From assembly GCF_005503015.1 (NCBI RefSeq), contig NZ_SCOL01000001.1:1116001-1180000 (forward strand): a DNA stretch of 64,000 nt, in the 5' to 3' direction. Below are positions 36,285 through 45,717 of this stretch, piece after piece; the first letter of the stretch is position 1; each line of letters starts with the position of its first letter. The DNA comes from Bacillus sp. E(2018) (GTDB lineage Bacteria; Bacillota; Bacilli; Bacillales; Fictibacillaceae). The notes beneath the pieces were generated by a model. It was not told the DNA's origin and searched no databases. It saw only the letters and a list, made by a program, of their open reading frames with translations. The translations under genes were made by a program, and so were the position numbers.

Positions 36285-38020
36285 ATCGCTCTCTCCTTTT
36301 CTAGTTCACTGTATTGCGCCATATAAAGTTCGTAATATTGTCCTCGCTCTGCAAGAAGTTCTTCGTGCGTACCTGATTCTGCTACAACGCCCTTGTCTAG
36401 GAGCACGATTTTATCTGCATCCCTAACAGTGATCAACCGGTGAGCAATCGTGATGGTTGTTCTTCCTGGTATGAGTTCATTAAGTGCGGACTGCACGCGT
36501 TCTTCTGTTTCTCCATCGAGTGAAGAAGTTGCTTCATCAAAGATTAGTAGTGCAGGATGCCGAAGAATAGCTCTTGCAAGTGCAACACGTTGTCTTTGTC
36601 CACCAGAAAGCTTTAGTCCGCGCTCTCCAACAATGGTTTCATAGCCGTCTGGCAAGGCAGCTACAAAATCTGTAAGTCCTGAAGCGTCACATGCTGCATC
36701 TAAATCAGCTTGAGTTGCATCTTTTCTTCCATATAATAAATTCATTCTAAGTGTGTTGTTAAGAAGAAACGTTTCCTGCGACACAACTCCAACTTGCTGA
36801 CGAAATGAATTTCTGTTGTACCCAAACAAGTTTTGTTGGTCGATCTCAATAGAACCTGCTTCGGGTTCATATAGTCCGAGCAGCAATTGAATAAGTGTGG
36901 ATTTTCCACCGCCGCTCGTGCCAACAATTCCAATGTGCTGCCCAGCTTTTATATTCAGGGAAACGCCTTTTAACACATATTCTTCGTTACCTGGATATCG
37001 AAACCAAAGATTTTCAACATCAATATCCCCATGAATCGGTTGCATCTTCGGAAGATCATCTTCATGCTCTTTTGGTAAGTCAAAATATTCATAGATTCGC
37101 TGAAGAGCAGGGATTGCCTGCTGAATAATCAATGCATTCTCAGCTAATGAACGAATAGGAAAGAACATCGTAGGAATAAACCCTAAACAAGCAACTAATG
37201 TTCCAACAGAAATGGTGTTATTCCATACTGCCATTCCTCCAACAAGCATGACTACACCTGGTGTAGCGATATTAAATAGATTTCCAAGACGCCAGTTTAC
37301 TTTTCCGATCAAAGCAGCACGTATGGAATAATTCTTCCAATCTGTTAGCTTTTTATCTTGTGTATGTATTTCCCTTTCTTGTGTCTGGAAAGTACGAACG
37401 AGTCTTGTTGATTCAATGCTTTCTTGAAGGTGGTGATAAATGTCTGCGCGCATATCCCGCTGAACAGCACTCATTTTCCTCATCGTTGTTCCAAGTTTAA
37501 ATGAAGGATACAGATAAATAGCGAATACACAGAACATAACAATGGCGACTGGCCAGTATAAAGCAAACACGGCAATAAAAGCAGCGATCGCACTTACTAC
37601 TTGTTGTACGAATCGAGGCACGACCGTATTATTTAAGTTCTGAACAGCTTCTACGTCGTGAGTGAGACGATATAACATATCACCACGAGGAGTTGTCGTA
37701 AAAAAGGACATCGGCGTTTTATGCAATCGTCCAAATGCACGCATCTGCATATCTGTAATAACATCTAAACCAATCTGAATTTGAATAAATTCTTGTAAGG
37801 ATTCAAATACCACCTTAAATAAAAAGGAGAAAAGAACGCCAGCTACAAGCCAACCGATCATATCCGTCATCTCATTTGGCAGAATTTCATCAACAAGCTT
37901 TCCTGCTAGTATAGGTGGGATTACGGTAAAAGCGCCACCGATCAACGAACAGATAAAAGCCAGAAGAAGCCCCCTCCAATAAGGCTTAAAGTGCTTTAGT
38001 GTCTCTCTTAAAAGCTTCAT
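36281..38020 (-). CDS. ABC exporter half-transporter, first subunit
   Basis: A 579-residue fused membrane/ATPase protein with six helices in residues 15-310. Walker A is GTSGGGKST (about 370-378), the signature LSGGQRQR and Walker B LLIFDEATSSLD. Both this and its partner keep the catalytic Glu and His (IAHRL here, ISHRL there), so neither nucleotide site looks degenerate. That differs from BmrCD-type pairs in which one site is impaired. A GGGGG ribosome site lies 9 bases before the ATG. Confidence 0.85.
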   Translation of the reverse strand: MKLLRETLKHFKPYWRGLLLAFICSLIGGAFTVIPPILAGKLVDEILPNEMTDMIGWLVAGVLFSFLFKVVFESLQEFIQIQIGLDVITDMQMRAFGRLHKTPMSFFTTTPRGDMLYRLTHDVEAVQNLNNTVVPRFVQQVVSAIAAFIAVFALYWPVAIVMFCVFAIYLYPSFKLGTTMRKMSAVQRDMRADIYHHLQESIESTRLVRTFQTQEREIHTQDKKLTDWKNYSIRAALIGKVNWRLGNLFNIATPGVVMLVGGMAVWNNTISVGTLVACLGFIPTMFFPIRSLAENALIIQQAIPALQRIYEYFDLPKEHEDDLPKMQPIHGDIDVENLWFRYPGNEEYVLKGVSLNIKAGQHIGIVGTSGGGKSTLIQLLLGLYEPEAGSIEIDQQNLFGYNRNSFRQQVGVVSQETFLLNNTLRMNLLYGRKDATQADLDAACDASGLTDFVAALPDGYETIVGERGLKLSGGQRQRVALARAILRHPALLIFDEATSSLDGETEERVQSALNELIPGRTTITIAHRLITVRDADKIVLLDKGVVAESGTHEELLAERGQYYELYMAQYSELEKERAI

Positions 38021-38185
38021 ATTTCATTTCCCCCTCTCGCTTTCAAGCACTTTATTTTATACTAAATTCATAAAATTTTCATTATTTTTACTTGTTATTT
38101 TTTTGAAAATTTAAAATTAAATTCATTGATATTTAGTTAGCACTATATTAAACATGAAAGATTTTTATTCAAATTTAATGTTCAA

Positions 38186-38225
38186 TCAAAAAAAACTTAT
38201 TAAAGCATATAAGCACTTTAATAAG
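38186..38225 (-). terminator. Terminator of the Rieske oxidoreductase gene
   Basis: A 10-bp perfect stem (38196-38205 and 38216-38225), followed on the minus strand by a run of nine T. Confidence 0.85.
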
Positions 38226-38239
38226 TCATTCTTGTTCGT

Positions 38240-39781
38240 TTATTGTAGTTCTACCCGTTTGAGAGGTTTTTTCGCAGGCCCTTCCACGACGGAACCATCA
38301 AATGAAAAACGTGAACCATGACACGGACAATCCCATGTTCGATCACCGCTGTTCCATTCTGTTTCACAACCGAGATGTGTACAAGTCGTGTCTACAATAT
38401 GAAGCTCCCCATTTTGGTCACGGTAAGCCCCACATCTTTCTCCGTCAACCGTTACGGCACATCCCTCATCTTTATTTAAGCTTCTTGGATGTTTAGACGG
38501 TTTATCTAACTTACCAGAAACAAAATGCTTTGCGACATCTGCATTTTCTTTAATAAACTGTTTAATATCAGAGGGATCACCTTGAAACCTTTGTGGTTTG
38601 TAGAGTTCAGCGTAATCATTCTCCCTACCCAAGATATGATCTCTGATAATTAATGCAGCAAGAGTACCTGTCGTCATCCCCCATTTTTTGTAACCGGTAG
38701 CTACAAAAATGTGATCATGCTTATGCGTAAGCTTTCCGATGAATGGTATTTTATCAAGTGTGATTAAATCCTGAGCCGACCAGCGATAAAGTACTTTATC
38801 TAATTTTAATGATTTTTTCGCTTCTTTTAACAAAGCCTCATAGTGCTGATGTGTTGGAATTCCCTGTCCGGTTTGATGACTTTCACCACTTAATAGCACG
38901 ATCTTTTCTCCATCTTGTAAGATAGAACGATAAGAAAATGCGGTCTGATCTACTCCCATATACATCCCATTAGGAAATGTATCTTGTGTTTTTACGGCTA
39001 ATACATATGAACGCTCTGCCATCATTCTTGTAAAATAAAAACCCAATCCATCAAAAAAAGGAAAATGTGTGCAACAAGCTACAAAGTCAGCTGTAATTTT
39101 GTGTCCGTTACTTGTTTGCACTACCGCTTTTTTGTCATGCTCTTCTATAATATCTGTTGCTGCTGTGTTTTCGTAGACCTCAACACCTAGCGAGTCCATC
39201 TCTTGCAATAGAGCAGCCAAATATTTTACTGGGTGAAAATGTGCTTGATCCCTCATAACAAGCGCTTTTTTATGGGGTATGTTAAATGGAAGCTTTTCAA
39301 CCAACTCACCATCGATCTCTAACTGTTGATAAGCATCAGCTTCTTTGTTAAGCTTTTTGATTCCTTCGTCGGTGTTGGCGTAAAGATAAGCATCATGTTT
39401 TTCAAAGTTACAATGAATATTGTTTTGTTTAACAAGATTCTCAATAAACTGTTTTGCTTGTTCGTTTGATTCATAGTAAAGGCGTGCCCGATCTAATCCA
39501 ATATGTGAAATAAGGTGATCATAGATAACATCATGTTGAGATGTTATCTTTGCAGTTGTATGACCAGTCGTTCCATTAATCACTTTGCCCGCCTCGATCA
39601 ATGTAACCTTTTTGCCTTCTTTTGCTAGAAGATAAGCTGTAGTAATACCGCTTATCCCCGCTCCTACAACAACTACTTCTGTTTGACTATCTTCATTCAA
39701 TACAGAATATGTAGGTAGGTTTAATTGCTGCCTCCAGATCGGTTCTGGAAACTGCGGCATGTTATTTTCATAGTTACTCAT
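38240..39781 (-). CDS. yhfW: FAD-dependent oxidoreductase with C-terminal Rieske domain (YhfW-like)
   Basis: A 513-residue fusion. A DAO-type FAD domain comes first (GAGISGITTAYLLAKEG near 37-53, then the FAD segment near GHTTAKITSQHD). A Rieske 2Fe-2S domain follows in the last 85 residues (CTHLGC and CPCHGSRF). This order matches B. subtilis YhfW, an oxidoreductase of unknown substrate. The start is the ATG at 39781 with AGGAGGT 5 bases ahead; the longer opening to 39841 has no ribosome site. It is monocistronic, next to a long non-coding stretch. Confidence 0.8.
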   Translation of the reverse strand: MSNYENNMPQFPEPIWRQQLNLPTYSVLNEDSQTEVVVVGAGISGITTAYLLAKEGKKVTLIEAGKVINGTTGHTTAKITSQHDVIYDHLISHIGLDRARLYYESNEQAKQFIENLVKQNNIHCNFEKHDAYLYANTDEGIKKLNKEADAYQQLEIDGELVEKLPFNIPHKKALVMRDQAHFHPVKYLAALLQEMDSLGVEVYENTAATDIIEEHDKKAVVQTSNGHKITADFVACCTHFPFFDGLGFYFTRMMAERSYVLAVKTQDTFPNGMYMGVDQTAFSYRSILQDGEKIVLLSGESHQTGQGIPTHQHYEALLKEAKKSLKLDKVLYRWSAQDLITLDKIPFIGKLTHKHDHIFVATGYKKWGMTTGTLAALIIRDHILGRENDYAELYKPQRFQGDPSDIKQFIKENADVAKHFVSGKLDKPSKHPRSLNKDEGCAVTVDGERCGAYRDQNGELHIVDTTCTHLGCETEWNSGDRTWDCPCHGSRFSFDGSVVEGPAKKPLKRVELQ

Positions 39782-39910
39782 AAGATACCTCCTGTTTAGA
39801 CTCGTTTTCTCACCATTATTCCCTATACCTCGAAAGAACAATACATCGCAAGAACAATAAGAAGAAAAAGAATAATAGGAAGCTCTTTTCTAAAGAAATG
39901 TTTTTTGTAT

Positions 39911-39938
39911 AGGTTGAAGGTTAAAGGTTGAAGGTTGA
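39911..39938. repeat. Four tandem 7-base units
   Basis: Four head-to-tail copies of AGGTTGA, the second reading AGGTTAA. They sit just outside the larger structured element. Confidence 0.7.
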
Positions 39939-39952
39939 AGTTTTTGGAAGTA

Positions 39953-40206
39953 GTTGATTTCCGTTCCAGGATGTTCGCTTTCCACGGGGCAGGCGGTGAG
40001 CCACATTCGTACGTTTCACATATAAGTGTCTCACCTGGCTAGTTACAGTGGCTAGCCCCTCGAGGTCAAAAGTTAAATGGACTACAAGGCAAAGTGCGCC
40101 TCGCTAGCCCATTCACCTTTTGCTTGTCGGGGCTGACCGAGCTACTTTCACTTTTCGAACTGCCAGCCTGTCCCGTAGGAGTCTCACACCTTACACTCCA
40201 ATCAAC
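39953..40206. repeat. Structured intergenic element with terminal inverted repeats
   Basis: A 254-bp non-coding element bounded by GTTGATT (39953-39959) and AATCAAC (40200-40206). It is clearly GC-richer than its surroundings. Inside is a long imperfect stem (40054-40080 with 40109-40134) around a GC-rich loop, and pieces such as TTCGCTTTCCACGGGG and CGGTGAGCC. From memory, similar pieces recur between genes in many Bacillaceae genomes. It encodes no protein and no transposase, so a MITE- or REP-like element is the likely class. Confidence 0.6.
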
Positions 40207-40543
40207 AGTCAAAGGTGATAAGGATTTAAATGAACAATCTTTTAGAAAAAAGCGTTTCTAAAATTGTAATGAGTTTATTGTTTGTTTCTTTTTATTTTTA
40301 TGCAAAATGATCGTAGTGTAAGGTTGCCATTCATTCGAGACGAAAGGACAGTCTGAAAACGGAAATAGCTTGTGCAGATCCGATAAGTAAAAGTTGTTTT
40401 GTTGAGGACGGCGTACTTGGGTTTCTTGATCGTTCAACTTGAGTCCTAGAAGGTTTGACAACTGTAACTAACAGTGGTTACTCCAAATAACGCAAAGCAG
40501 CAGGAGGCTCACCGTACATGAAAACCAACACTCCAAGAAGGTA
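40207..40543. other. Non-coding stretch with a fragment of the same repeat
   Basis: No convincing gene is visible; a 67-codon frame on minus lacks a ribosome site. GGCTCACCG at 40506-40514 is the reverse complement of CGGTGAGCC at 39994-40002, which suggests a decayed inverted copy of the element. Confidence 0.45.
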
Positions 40544-40580
40544 TAAAAAAAAGAAACAGGCTATTAAAAATAACCTGTTT
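40544..40580 (-). terminator. Terminator of the ABC-F gene
   Basis: On the minus strand AAACAGG and CCTGTTT close a hairpin, followed by TTCTTTTTTTT. Confidence 0.78.
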
Positions 40581-40600
40581 TATCAATAGAATAGATGAAT

Positions 40601-42220
40601 TTAGTTGCTTAACCGCTTTTCAAGTGCATAATCAAAATTCCCATTATAACTCTCGAGGCTTCCCTCTTCTAACCAAATGGTACGCTCAAAGAGTTTGTTC
40701 ATGAAATAACGATCGTGAGAGACTGATAGAATGGTACCATTAAACTCTTCGAGTGCTAGTTCCAATGCTTCACGTGAATCAATATCTAAATGGTTTGTCG
40801 GTTCATCGAGTATTAAGAAATTGAATCCTTCATAAACAAGCTGTGCAAGTCTGAGTCGTGTTCGTTCTCCACCGCTTAGCTCATTTCCTTTTTTATAAAC
40901 GGATGCGCCGTAAAACAAAAACTTTGCTAGATGGTGCCGAGCTTCTCCTTCTTCCATCGGTACTTTATCTCTGAATATATCAAGTACAGTTTGAGTTGAT
41001 TCAGCAGTAAGTCCCTTTTGAGAAAGATAACCAATAGAAACAGATGGTCCTAGGTTTATGGAGCCGGTGCTATGATCAAGAGTTTGTAAGGTCTGAAGAA
41101 GTGTCGTTTTTCCAGACCCGTTTTTACCCACGAGAGCTACCTTGTCCCCATATCGAATCTGTAGTTCAAGATTGCTTAGTATTGAACGACCTTCGATTGA
41201 TTTACTTAGCCCCTTAATTATTGCAACGTCCTGCCCGCTTCTCTTATTTACTGAGAATTCAAATGCTGCTTTTTTACGTTCCAGTTTAGGGCGTTTCATA
41301 CTCTGTATACGATGAAGTGCTTTTTCCATATTTCTCGCTCTTCTAAAGAATTTTTCATTTCCTGAGCGAGCACCCCAGTCTCTTAGTTGTTTAATCGATT
41401 CTTTAATCTTTTTCACTTTCTTTTGTTGTTCTTCATATTTCTCAAATTCTAGAAGAAGATTATTTTCTTTTTCTTTTAGAAAGCCTGAATAACTTTGATG
41501 ATACAAGGTGCATTCACCATCTTCAATATCAATGGTCTTTGACGTCACTTTATCAAGAAAATAGCGATCATGACTGCTAATGATAACGGAACCTTTATAT
41601 TTTTGAAGATAGTTTTCTAGCCAATTCATTGTTTCAATGTCAAGGTGATTGGTAGGTTCGTCTAGAAGTAGGAGTTCAGGTTCTTTTAATAACAAACAAG
41701 CTAGACCAACCTTCGTTTGTTCCCCTCCGCTTAGTTGCATAAATCGTTGTGTAGTTAGTTGAGTTAGACCTAAACCAGCTAAAACGCCATTTATCTTTGA
41801 CTCGATCGCATAACCATCAAGCTCTTCAAATGCTTCTTGCAACCTGTAAAGCCGATTTAAATTTTTTTCTAACCGGTGCGTTTGCTCTGGATCACTTAAC
41901 AATGAATGAACCTTCTGAATTTCACGTTCGATTTCCATGATTTCTTGAAACGTTGCAGAAACCACATCGTATACCCTCATATTCTCTGTATGTTCAGGAA
42001 GTTGTTCCAAATATCCAATATCCGCATCCTTCCTGATAGCTATAGAACCTGAATCCGGATAATCCACACCACTTAGCAACTTAAACAAGGTCGTCTTTCC
42101 TGAACCATTTTGTCCTACTATACCTAAACGGTCTTGATCGTGAATTTCAAAAGATATATTTTTTAGAATCTCGTTTCCGCCATACATTTTCTTAACTTGA
42201 TGAACAGTGCATATAATCAT
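40601..42220 (-). CDS. ABC-F ATPase, ribosome-protection type
   Basis: A 539-residue soluble protein with two ABC domains and no membrane domain. The first ATPase has GQNGSGKTT, LSGGEQTK and LLLLDEPTNHLD; the second has GKNGSGKTT, LSGGERTR and FLILDEPTNHLD. The linker between them (about 240-320) is Lys/Arg-rich and would enter the ribosomal E site. Length and linker fit antibiotic-resistance ABC-F proteins such as VmlR, Vga and Lsa; housekeeping ABC-F members cannot be excluded. Its start is the ATG at 42220 (AGGAG about 8-9 bases ahead); an ATG at 42226 is also possible. A leader ORF and attenuator precede it, which favours drug-induced expression. Confidence 0.85.
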   Translation of the reverse strand: MIICTVHQVKKMYGGNEILKNISFEIHDQDRLGIVGQNGSGKTTLFKLLSGVDYPDSGSIAIRKDADIGYLEQLPEHTENMRVYDVVSATFQEIMEIEREIQKVHSLLSDPEQTHRLEKNLNRLYRLQEAFEELDGYAIESKINGVLAGLGLTQLTTQRFMQLSGGEQTKVGLACLLLKEPELLLLDEPTNHLDIETMNWLENYLQKYKGSVIISSHDRYFLDKVTSKTIDIEDGECTLYHQSYSGFLKEKENNLLLEFEKYEEQQKKVKKIKESIKQLRDWGARSGNEKFFRRARNMEKALHRIQSMKRPKLERKKAAFEFSVNKRSGQDVAIIKGLSKSIEGRSILSNLELQIRYGDKVALVGKNGSGKTTLLQTLQTLDHSTGSINLGPSVSIGYLSQKGLTAESTQTVLDIFRDKVPMEEGEARHHLAKFLFYGASVYKKGNELSGGERTRLRLAQLVYEGFNFLILDEPTNHLDIDSREALELALEEFNGTILSVSHDRYFMNKLFERTIWLEEGSLESYNGNFDYALEKRLSN

Positions 42221-42265
42221 TTTCATTTTCTCCTTTTAATCCAATGCCACTGTCCTTTTTTTGTA

Positions 42266-42302
42266 TACAAAAAAACCATGAGCAACATGCCTGCCCATGG
42301 TT
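42266..42302 (-). terminator. Attenuator terminator before the ABC-F gene
   Basis: On the minus strand AACCATGGGCA pairs with TGCTCATGGTT (one G-U) around a 7-base loop and runs into eight T. It sits between the leader ORF and the ABC-F ribosome site, with the promoter upstream of both. It therefore can only act as a conditional stop for the ABC-F gene. Confidence 0.85.
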
Positions 42303-42327
42303 AACAATAAAAAAGGATAGGGTAAGG

Positions 42328-42450
42328 TTACTTTGTGATGTACTTTAATGTTTTAACTGAAAATGGACAGACTCCGCCAATTTTTGAAAATACGTAAGTA
42401 ATCGCACGGAAAACCACCAACCAGTCAAACATTTGTACACCTTTAAGCAT
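42328..42450 (-). CDS. 40-codon upstream ORF, putative leader peptide of the ABC-F gene
   Basis: ATG at 42450, stop TAA at 42328. A very strong ribosome site (AAAAGGAGGTG, 7-8 bases ahead) makes translation likely. The peptide begins MLKGVQMFDWLVVFRA, contains VCPFSV and ends in YITK; it is moderately hydrophobic. It lies 37 bases after the predicted transcription start and its stop is 25 bases before the attenuator stem. Regulation of resistance ABC-F genes by stalling on short upstream ORFs is known (for example vmlR and vga(A)). This particular peptide I do not recognise. It could also have a function of its own. Confidence 0.65.
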   Translation of the reverse strand: MLKGVQMFDWLVVFRAITYVFSKIGGVCPFSVKTLKYITK

Positions 42451-42493
42451 GCCTTACACCTCCTTTTAAGAATTTATGAAATATTCTAGTAAT

Positions 42494-42522
42494 AGTATAT
42501 GGTATTATTGCTTAATATGCAA
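42494..42522 (-). promoter_or_regulatory. SigA-type promoter of the ABC-F leader
   Basis: On the minus strand TTGCAT (42517-42522) and TATACT (42494-42499) are separated by 17 bp. This places the start near 42487. Confidence 0.7.
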
Positions 42523-42613
42523 TTAGAATAAAGTTGAGGAAAAAGAAAGGGTATTTGCTTTTTTTGTCGAAATAGTTTTAAATATTTATATTATTCTGAA
42601 AAGGGTGTGTCCT

Positions 42614-43264
42614 ATGAAAGTAAAATCCAACTATCTAACTAAATCTAAAGTAACGTATGTAACAGAAAACATGTCAATCAGCGAAGCTCGATATACCATT
42701 ATTCAATCAGGGTATCGCTGCATACCCGTTTTAGATGAATCCGAACAAAAATTTGTAGGGCTTCTTTTTAAGGAGACTACATCTGATTATATAATCGATA
42801 ATGTCGGTTCAGTTAAAGATCATGTTAGTAGAATTGTAGAAGAAAAAGACGCATTTATTCATGAGAATACTGCTTATTTCAAAGTGCTCTTCACAATCAG
42901 ACGTCTACCTTTTATGGCTGTAGTCGATGATGAACATAACTTCCTCGGAATCATTACTCACTCAAAAGTGATGGATATTCTAGAAGATTCTTATGGGATC
43001 AAGAAGGGTGGATACTCTCTAACGGTTTCAACTACTGAAGGTAAAGGTTCGTTAAGAAAACTATTTACAGCAATTCATGAAGAATACAACATTGAAGGTG
43101 TTTTCACGCAAGACGCGGGTAAGCAATTTCTTCGCAGAGTTGTTATCACTTTCAATGAAAGTGTCACGCGTGAAGAAATCGATGAACTCGTTCACCGAGT
43201 GGAAGCGAATGGGTTTAAAGTGGCAGACATTGAAGATCTACGTACATTTTCAAGTGTTCAATAA
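42614..43264 (+). CDS. CBS-pair protein with C-terminal ACT-like domain (CbpA-like)
   Basis: A 216-residue cytosolic protein with two CBS units (about 1-135; SGYRCIPVLDESEQKFVGLL and RRLPFMAVVDDEH). A ferredoxin-like or ACT-like domain follows (about 137-210; YSLTVSTTEGKGSLRKLF). This architecture and length match the cyclic-di-AMP-binding protein CbpA of Listeria, but ligand binding is inferred. The start is the ATG at 42614 with AAAGGGTG 6 bases ahead; the GTG at 42605 overlaps that site. It is divergent from the ABC-F leader. Confidence 0.65.
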   Translation: MKVKSNYLTKSKVTYVTENMSISEARYTIIQSGYRCIPVLDESEQKFVGLLFKETTSDYIIDNVGSVKDHVSRIVEEKDAFIHENTAYFKVLFTIRRLPFMAVVDDEHNFLGIITHSKVMDILEDSYGIKKGGYSLTVSTTEGKGSLRKLFTAIHEEYNIEGVFTQDAGKQFLRRVVITFNESVTREEIDELVHRVEANGFKVADIEDLRTFSSVQ

Positions 43265-43267
43265 TAA

Positions 43268-43303
43268 AAAAACGTTCCCTTTTGGTTACAGGGGAACGTT
43301 TTT
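43268..43303. terminator. Bidirectional Rho-independent terminator
   Basis: AACGTTCCC and GGGAACGTT close a hairpin with A-rich and T-rich flanks between convergent genes. Confidence 0.8.
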
Positions 43304-43305
43304 CT

Positions 43306-44589
43306 TTATTTTGATAGTATCTCCATCTGTTCAAAGAATGAAGGGTATGAAACAGCGATCGCTTCACTGTTTGTAAGGGTTGTTTCGCCTTCAGCGATAC
43401 AAGCGGCTACACTTAGCATCATTCCAATCCTATGATCACCATAGCTTTGTACTGAAGCTCCTCGAAGTGAGGATCTACCTTGTATGATCATACCATCTTC
43501 TGTAGCTTCAATAGTTGCACCCATCTTTTTTAGCTCGTTCACAACGGTTTCGATTCGATCTGTTTCTTTCACTCGAAGTTCATGCGCGTCTTTTATGATT
43601 GTCCTTCCTTCTGCTTGAGTTGCAGCTAAAGCTATGATTGGAATTTCATCGATCAATCGTGGGATAAGATCTCCTTGAATAACCGTTCCTTTTAAATCAG
43701 AGCTTTTGATGACTAAGTCACCGAAAGGTTCTGATGCTTCCTCATTTATATTTTGGTAGGTGATATCTGCCCCCATATTTTTTAGTACATCCAATATTCC
43801 AGTACGAGTTGGGTTTAGTCCTACTTTTTTTAGCGAGATCTCACTGTTTGGAACAATCGCTCCTGCAACTAAAAAGAAGGCGGCTGAAGAAATATCACCT
43901 GGTACTTCAATATGTGTACCTTTTAATTTCTGTCCCCCTGCTACCGAAACAGTTAGATCATCGCTTTCAACTTCTACTCCAAACGCTTTCAGCATGCGTT
44001 CTGTATGATCTCTTGATTTGAAGGGTTCTTCTACAGAGGTGGTCCCTTCTCCGTCTAATCCAGCTAGAATAATAGCCGATTTAACTTGAGCACTAGCGAT
44101 TGGAGAGGTGTAGTGAATCCCTCGTGTTTCGCCCCCTTTTATATGAAGAGGAACCTTATTTCCTGAATCATTCCCATCAATCGTAGCTCCCATTTCTTTT
44201 AATGGTTTGGTAACCCGATTCATCGGTCTTTTTGCGATTGACTCATCACCTGTTAAGGTTGATTCAAACGGTGTATTAGCTAGTATTCCTAACATCAGAC
44301 GAATCGTAGTACCTGAATTCCCTACATATAGATCTTCTGAGGGTGGTGTTAATCCTGTAATTCCTTTTCCTTCTACTGTTACTTTTTCACCTTCTTGTTG
44401 TATCGCAACCCCAAGTTTCTTGAAACATGAAATGGTGCTTAAACAATCTTCGCCTGTTAAAAAGCCATCGATTGTCGTTGTACCTTCAGCGATAGAACCA
44501 AACATGACTGCTCGATGCGAAATCGATTTGTCACCAGGCACTTTAATAGATCCTTTTAATCGTTGAATGGGTTGTATTTGTTTTGTCAT
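43306..44589 (-). CDS. aroA: 3-phosphoshikimate 1-carboxyvinyltransferase (EPSP synthase)
   Basis: A 427-residue enzyme joining PEP to shikimate-3-phosphate. Substrate motifs are PGDKSISHR (about 18-26), [12 protein letters not shown] (about 88-99) and the C-terminal YGDHRIGMM. The PEP-site loop reads GNSGTTIR, as in other Gram-positive enzymes; glyphosate sensitivity cannot be decided from it alone. It is the last gene of aroC-aroB-tyrA-aroA, 14 bases behind tyrA, with AAGGAGG before the ATG. The gene is called aroE in B. subtilis. Confidence 0.95.
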   Translation of the reverse strand: MTKQIQPIQRLKGSIKVPGDKSISHRAVMFGSIAEGTTTIDGFLTGEDCLSTISCFKKLGVAIQQEGEKVTVEGKGITGLTPPSEDLYVGNSGTTIRLMLGILANTPFESTLTGDESIAKRPMNRVTKPLKEMGATIDGNDSGNKVPLHIKGGETRGIHYTSPIASAQVKSAIILAGLDGEGTTSVEEPFKSRDHTERMLKAFGVEVESDDLTVSVAGGQKLKGTHIEVPGDISSAAFFLVAGAIVPNSEISLKKVGLNPTRTGILDVLKNMGADITYQNINEEASEPFGDLVIKSSDLKGTVIQGDLIPRLIDEIPIIALAATQAEGRTIIKDAHELRVKETDRIETVVNELKKMGATIEATEDGMIIQGRSSLRGASVQSYGDHRIGMMLSVAACIAEGETTLTNSEAIAVSYPSFFEQMEILSK

Positions 44590-44603
44590 TGGATAGTGCC
44601 TCC

Positions 44604-45701
44604 TTATAGTGTGATTTGAGTTAAGTAATTCTCTTTTTGTAAGATTTCTTGTGCCTGATCTCGATCATTGTCATCTTGAAAACTCAATCGAAGTACCCCA
44701 TTTAGTCCTTCCCTTACTTCTAAAATACTGAGATTGATAATGCTGATCTCGGATTGGGCTAAAAGAGCGGTGATGTGAGATAGAGCACCTACTCTGTCGA
44801 GGATATCTACATATAGATCCGAGAAAGGATGAATCGCACCCTTTGATCGAACTGGTAAGGAATCTCGGAATGATTTTGCTCCATCAAAGTATTCATAGAG
44901 TTCTGCATCATCTCCCTTTTCTACGAACTCTATCACGGTATCCATCTCTTTTTTCCACTCGTGTAATAGAGTGAGAAGATGTGATTTATTTTGACTGACA
45001 ATATCACTCCACATTTTAGGAGAGCTTGAAGCTATGCGCGTAATGTCTCTGAATCCTCCTGCTGCAAGTTGCTGAATCAACGGCTTTTCCTTCGAATGAT
45101 GCTGTGCAATCCTCACAAGGCTTGAAGCGACAAGATGCGGAAAATGACTTACAATGCCGGTAAGAAAATCATGTTCATCTGGATCAGTAACGAGAAATTT
45201 GGCTCTTGTTCCTTTAAGCCAAGTCTTTGCTTCATCAATATCCATATCAGTAGTTATAGAGTTAGGTGTTAAGAAGTAAAAGGCATTTTCTAATAGATGG
45301 ACTTTCGCACTTTCCACTCCCGTTTTATGAGATCCAGCCATAGGATGACCTCCAATAAAACGAATTCCAGAAGCGGCCATTTTTTCTGCTTTATTCATAA
45401 TAGATTTTTTTGTGCTTCCAACGTCCATTACCAACGCTTTAATTACAGGTGAAATAGCAGCTATTTTCTCCATTACTTGTAACGTTGCTTCAACAGGTGT
45501 TGCGATTATGATAAGATCTGCTACTCGAGCAATATTTGTGAAGTCTAAAACAGCTTCATCAATTACGCCGATTTCTGCTGCAGTTATACTATTTTGAGCA
45601 TAAACGTCATACCCATAGATTGTTGCTTCGTGTTCTTGTTTGATAGAAAGAGCGATTGAACCACCAATCAATCCAACCCCTATTAGTAAGACGTTCTTCA
45701 T
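44604..45701 (-). CDS. tyrA: Prephenate dehydrogenase with ACT domain
   Basis: A 365-residue enzyme oxidising prephenate to 4-hydroxyphenylpyruvate for tyrosine. The NAD site [12 protein letters not shown] lies at about 8-19 and the catalytic His segment [12 protein letters not shown] at about 117-128. An ACT domain forms the last 75 residues ([20 protein letters not shown]), which usually gives tyrosine feedback. Its ATG follows AAGGAGTAGGAG, 16 bases after aroB. Confidence 0.93.
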   Translation of the reverse strand: MKNVLLIGVGLIGGSIALSIKQEHEATIYGYDVYAQNSITAAEIGVIDEAVLDFTNIARVADLIIIATPVEATLQVMEKIAAISPVIKALVMDVGSTKKSIMNKAEKMAASGIRFIGGHPMAGSHKTGVESAKVHLLENAFYFLTPNSITTDMDIDEAKTWLKGTRAKFLVTDPDEHDFLTGIVSHFPHLVASSLVRIAQHHSKEKPLIQQLAAGGFRDITRIASSSPKMWSDIVSQNKSHLLTLLHEWKKEMDTVIEFVEKGDDAELYEYFDGAKSFRDSLPVRSKGAIHPFSDLYVDILDRVGALSHITALLAQSEISIINLSILEVREGLNGVLRLSFQDDNDRDQAQEILQKENYLTQITL

Positions 45702-45717
45702 TTACTCCTACTCCTTT

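Noticed and set aside
40258..40461. 67-codon frame on minus in the long intergenic region
   Set aside because: No ribosome site, low complexity, next to repeat DNA, no recognisable protein features.
39842..40600. Insertion sequence or CRISPR in the long gene-free stretch
   Set aside because: No transposase remnant and no regular direct repeats with unique spacers; the repeats are a short heptamer array and one inverted-end element.
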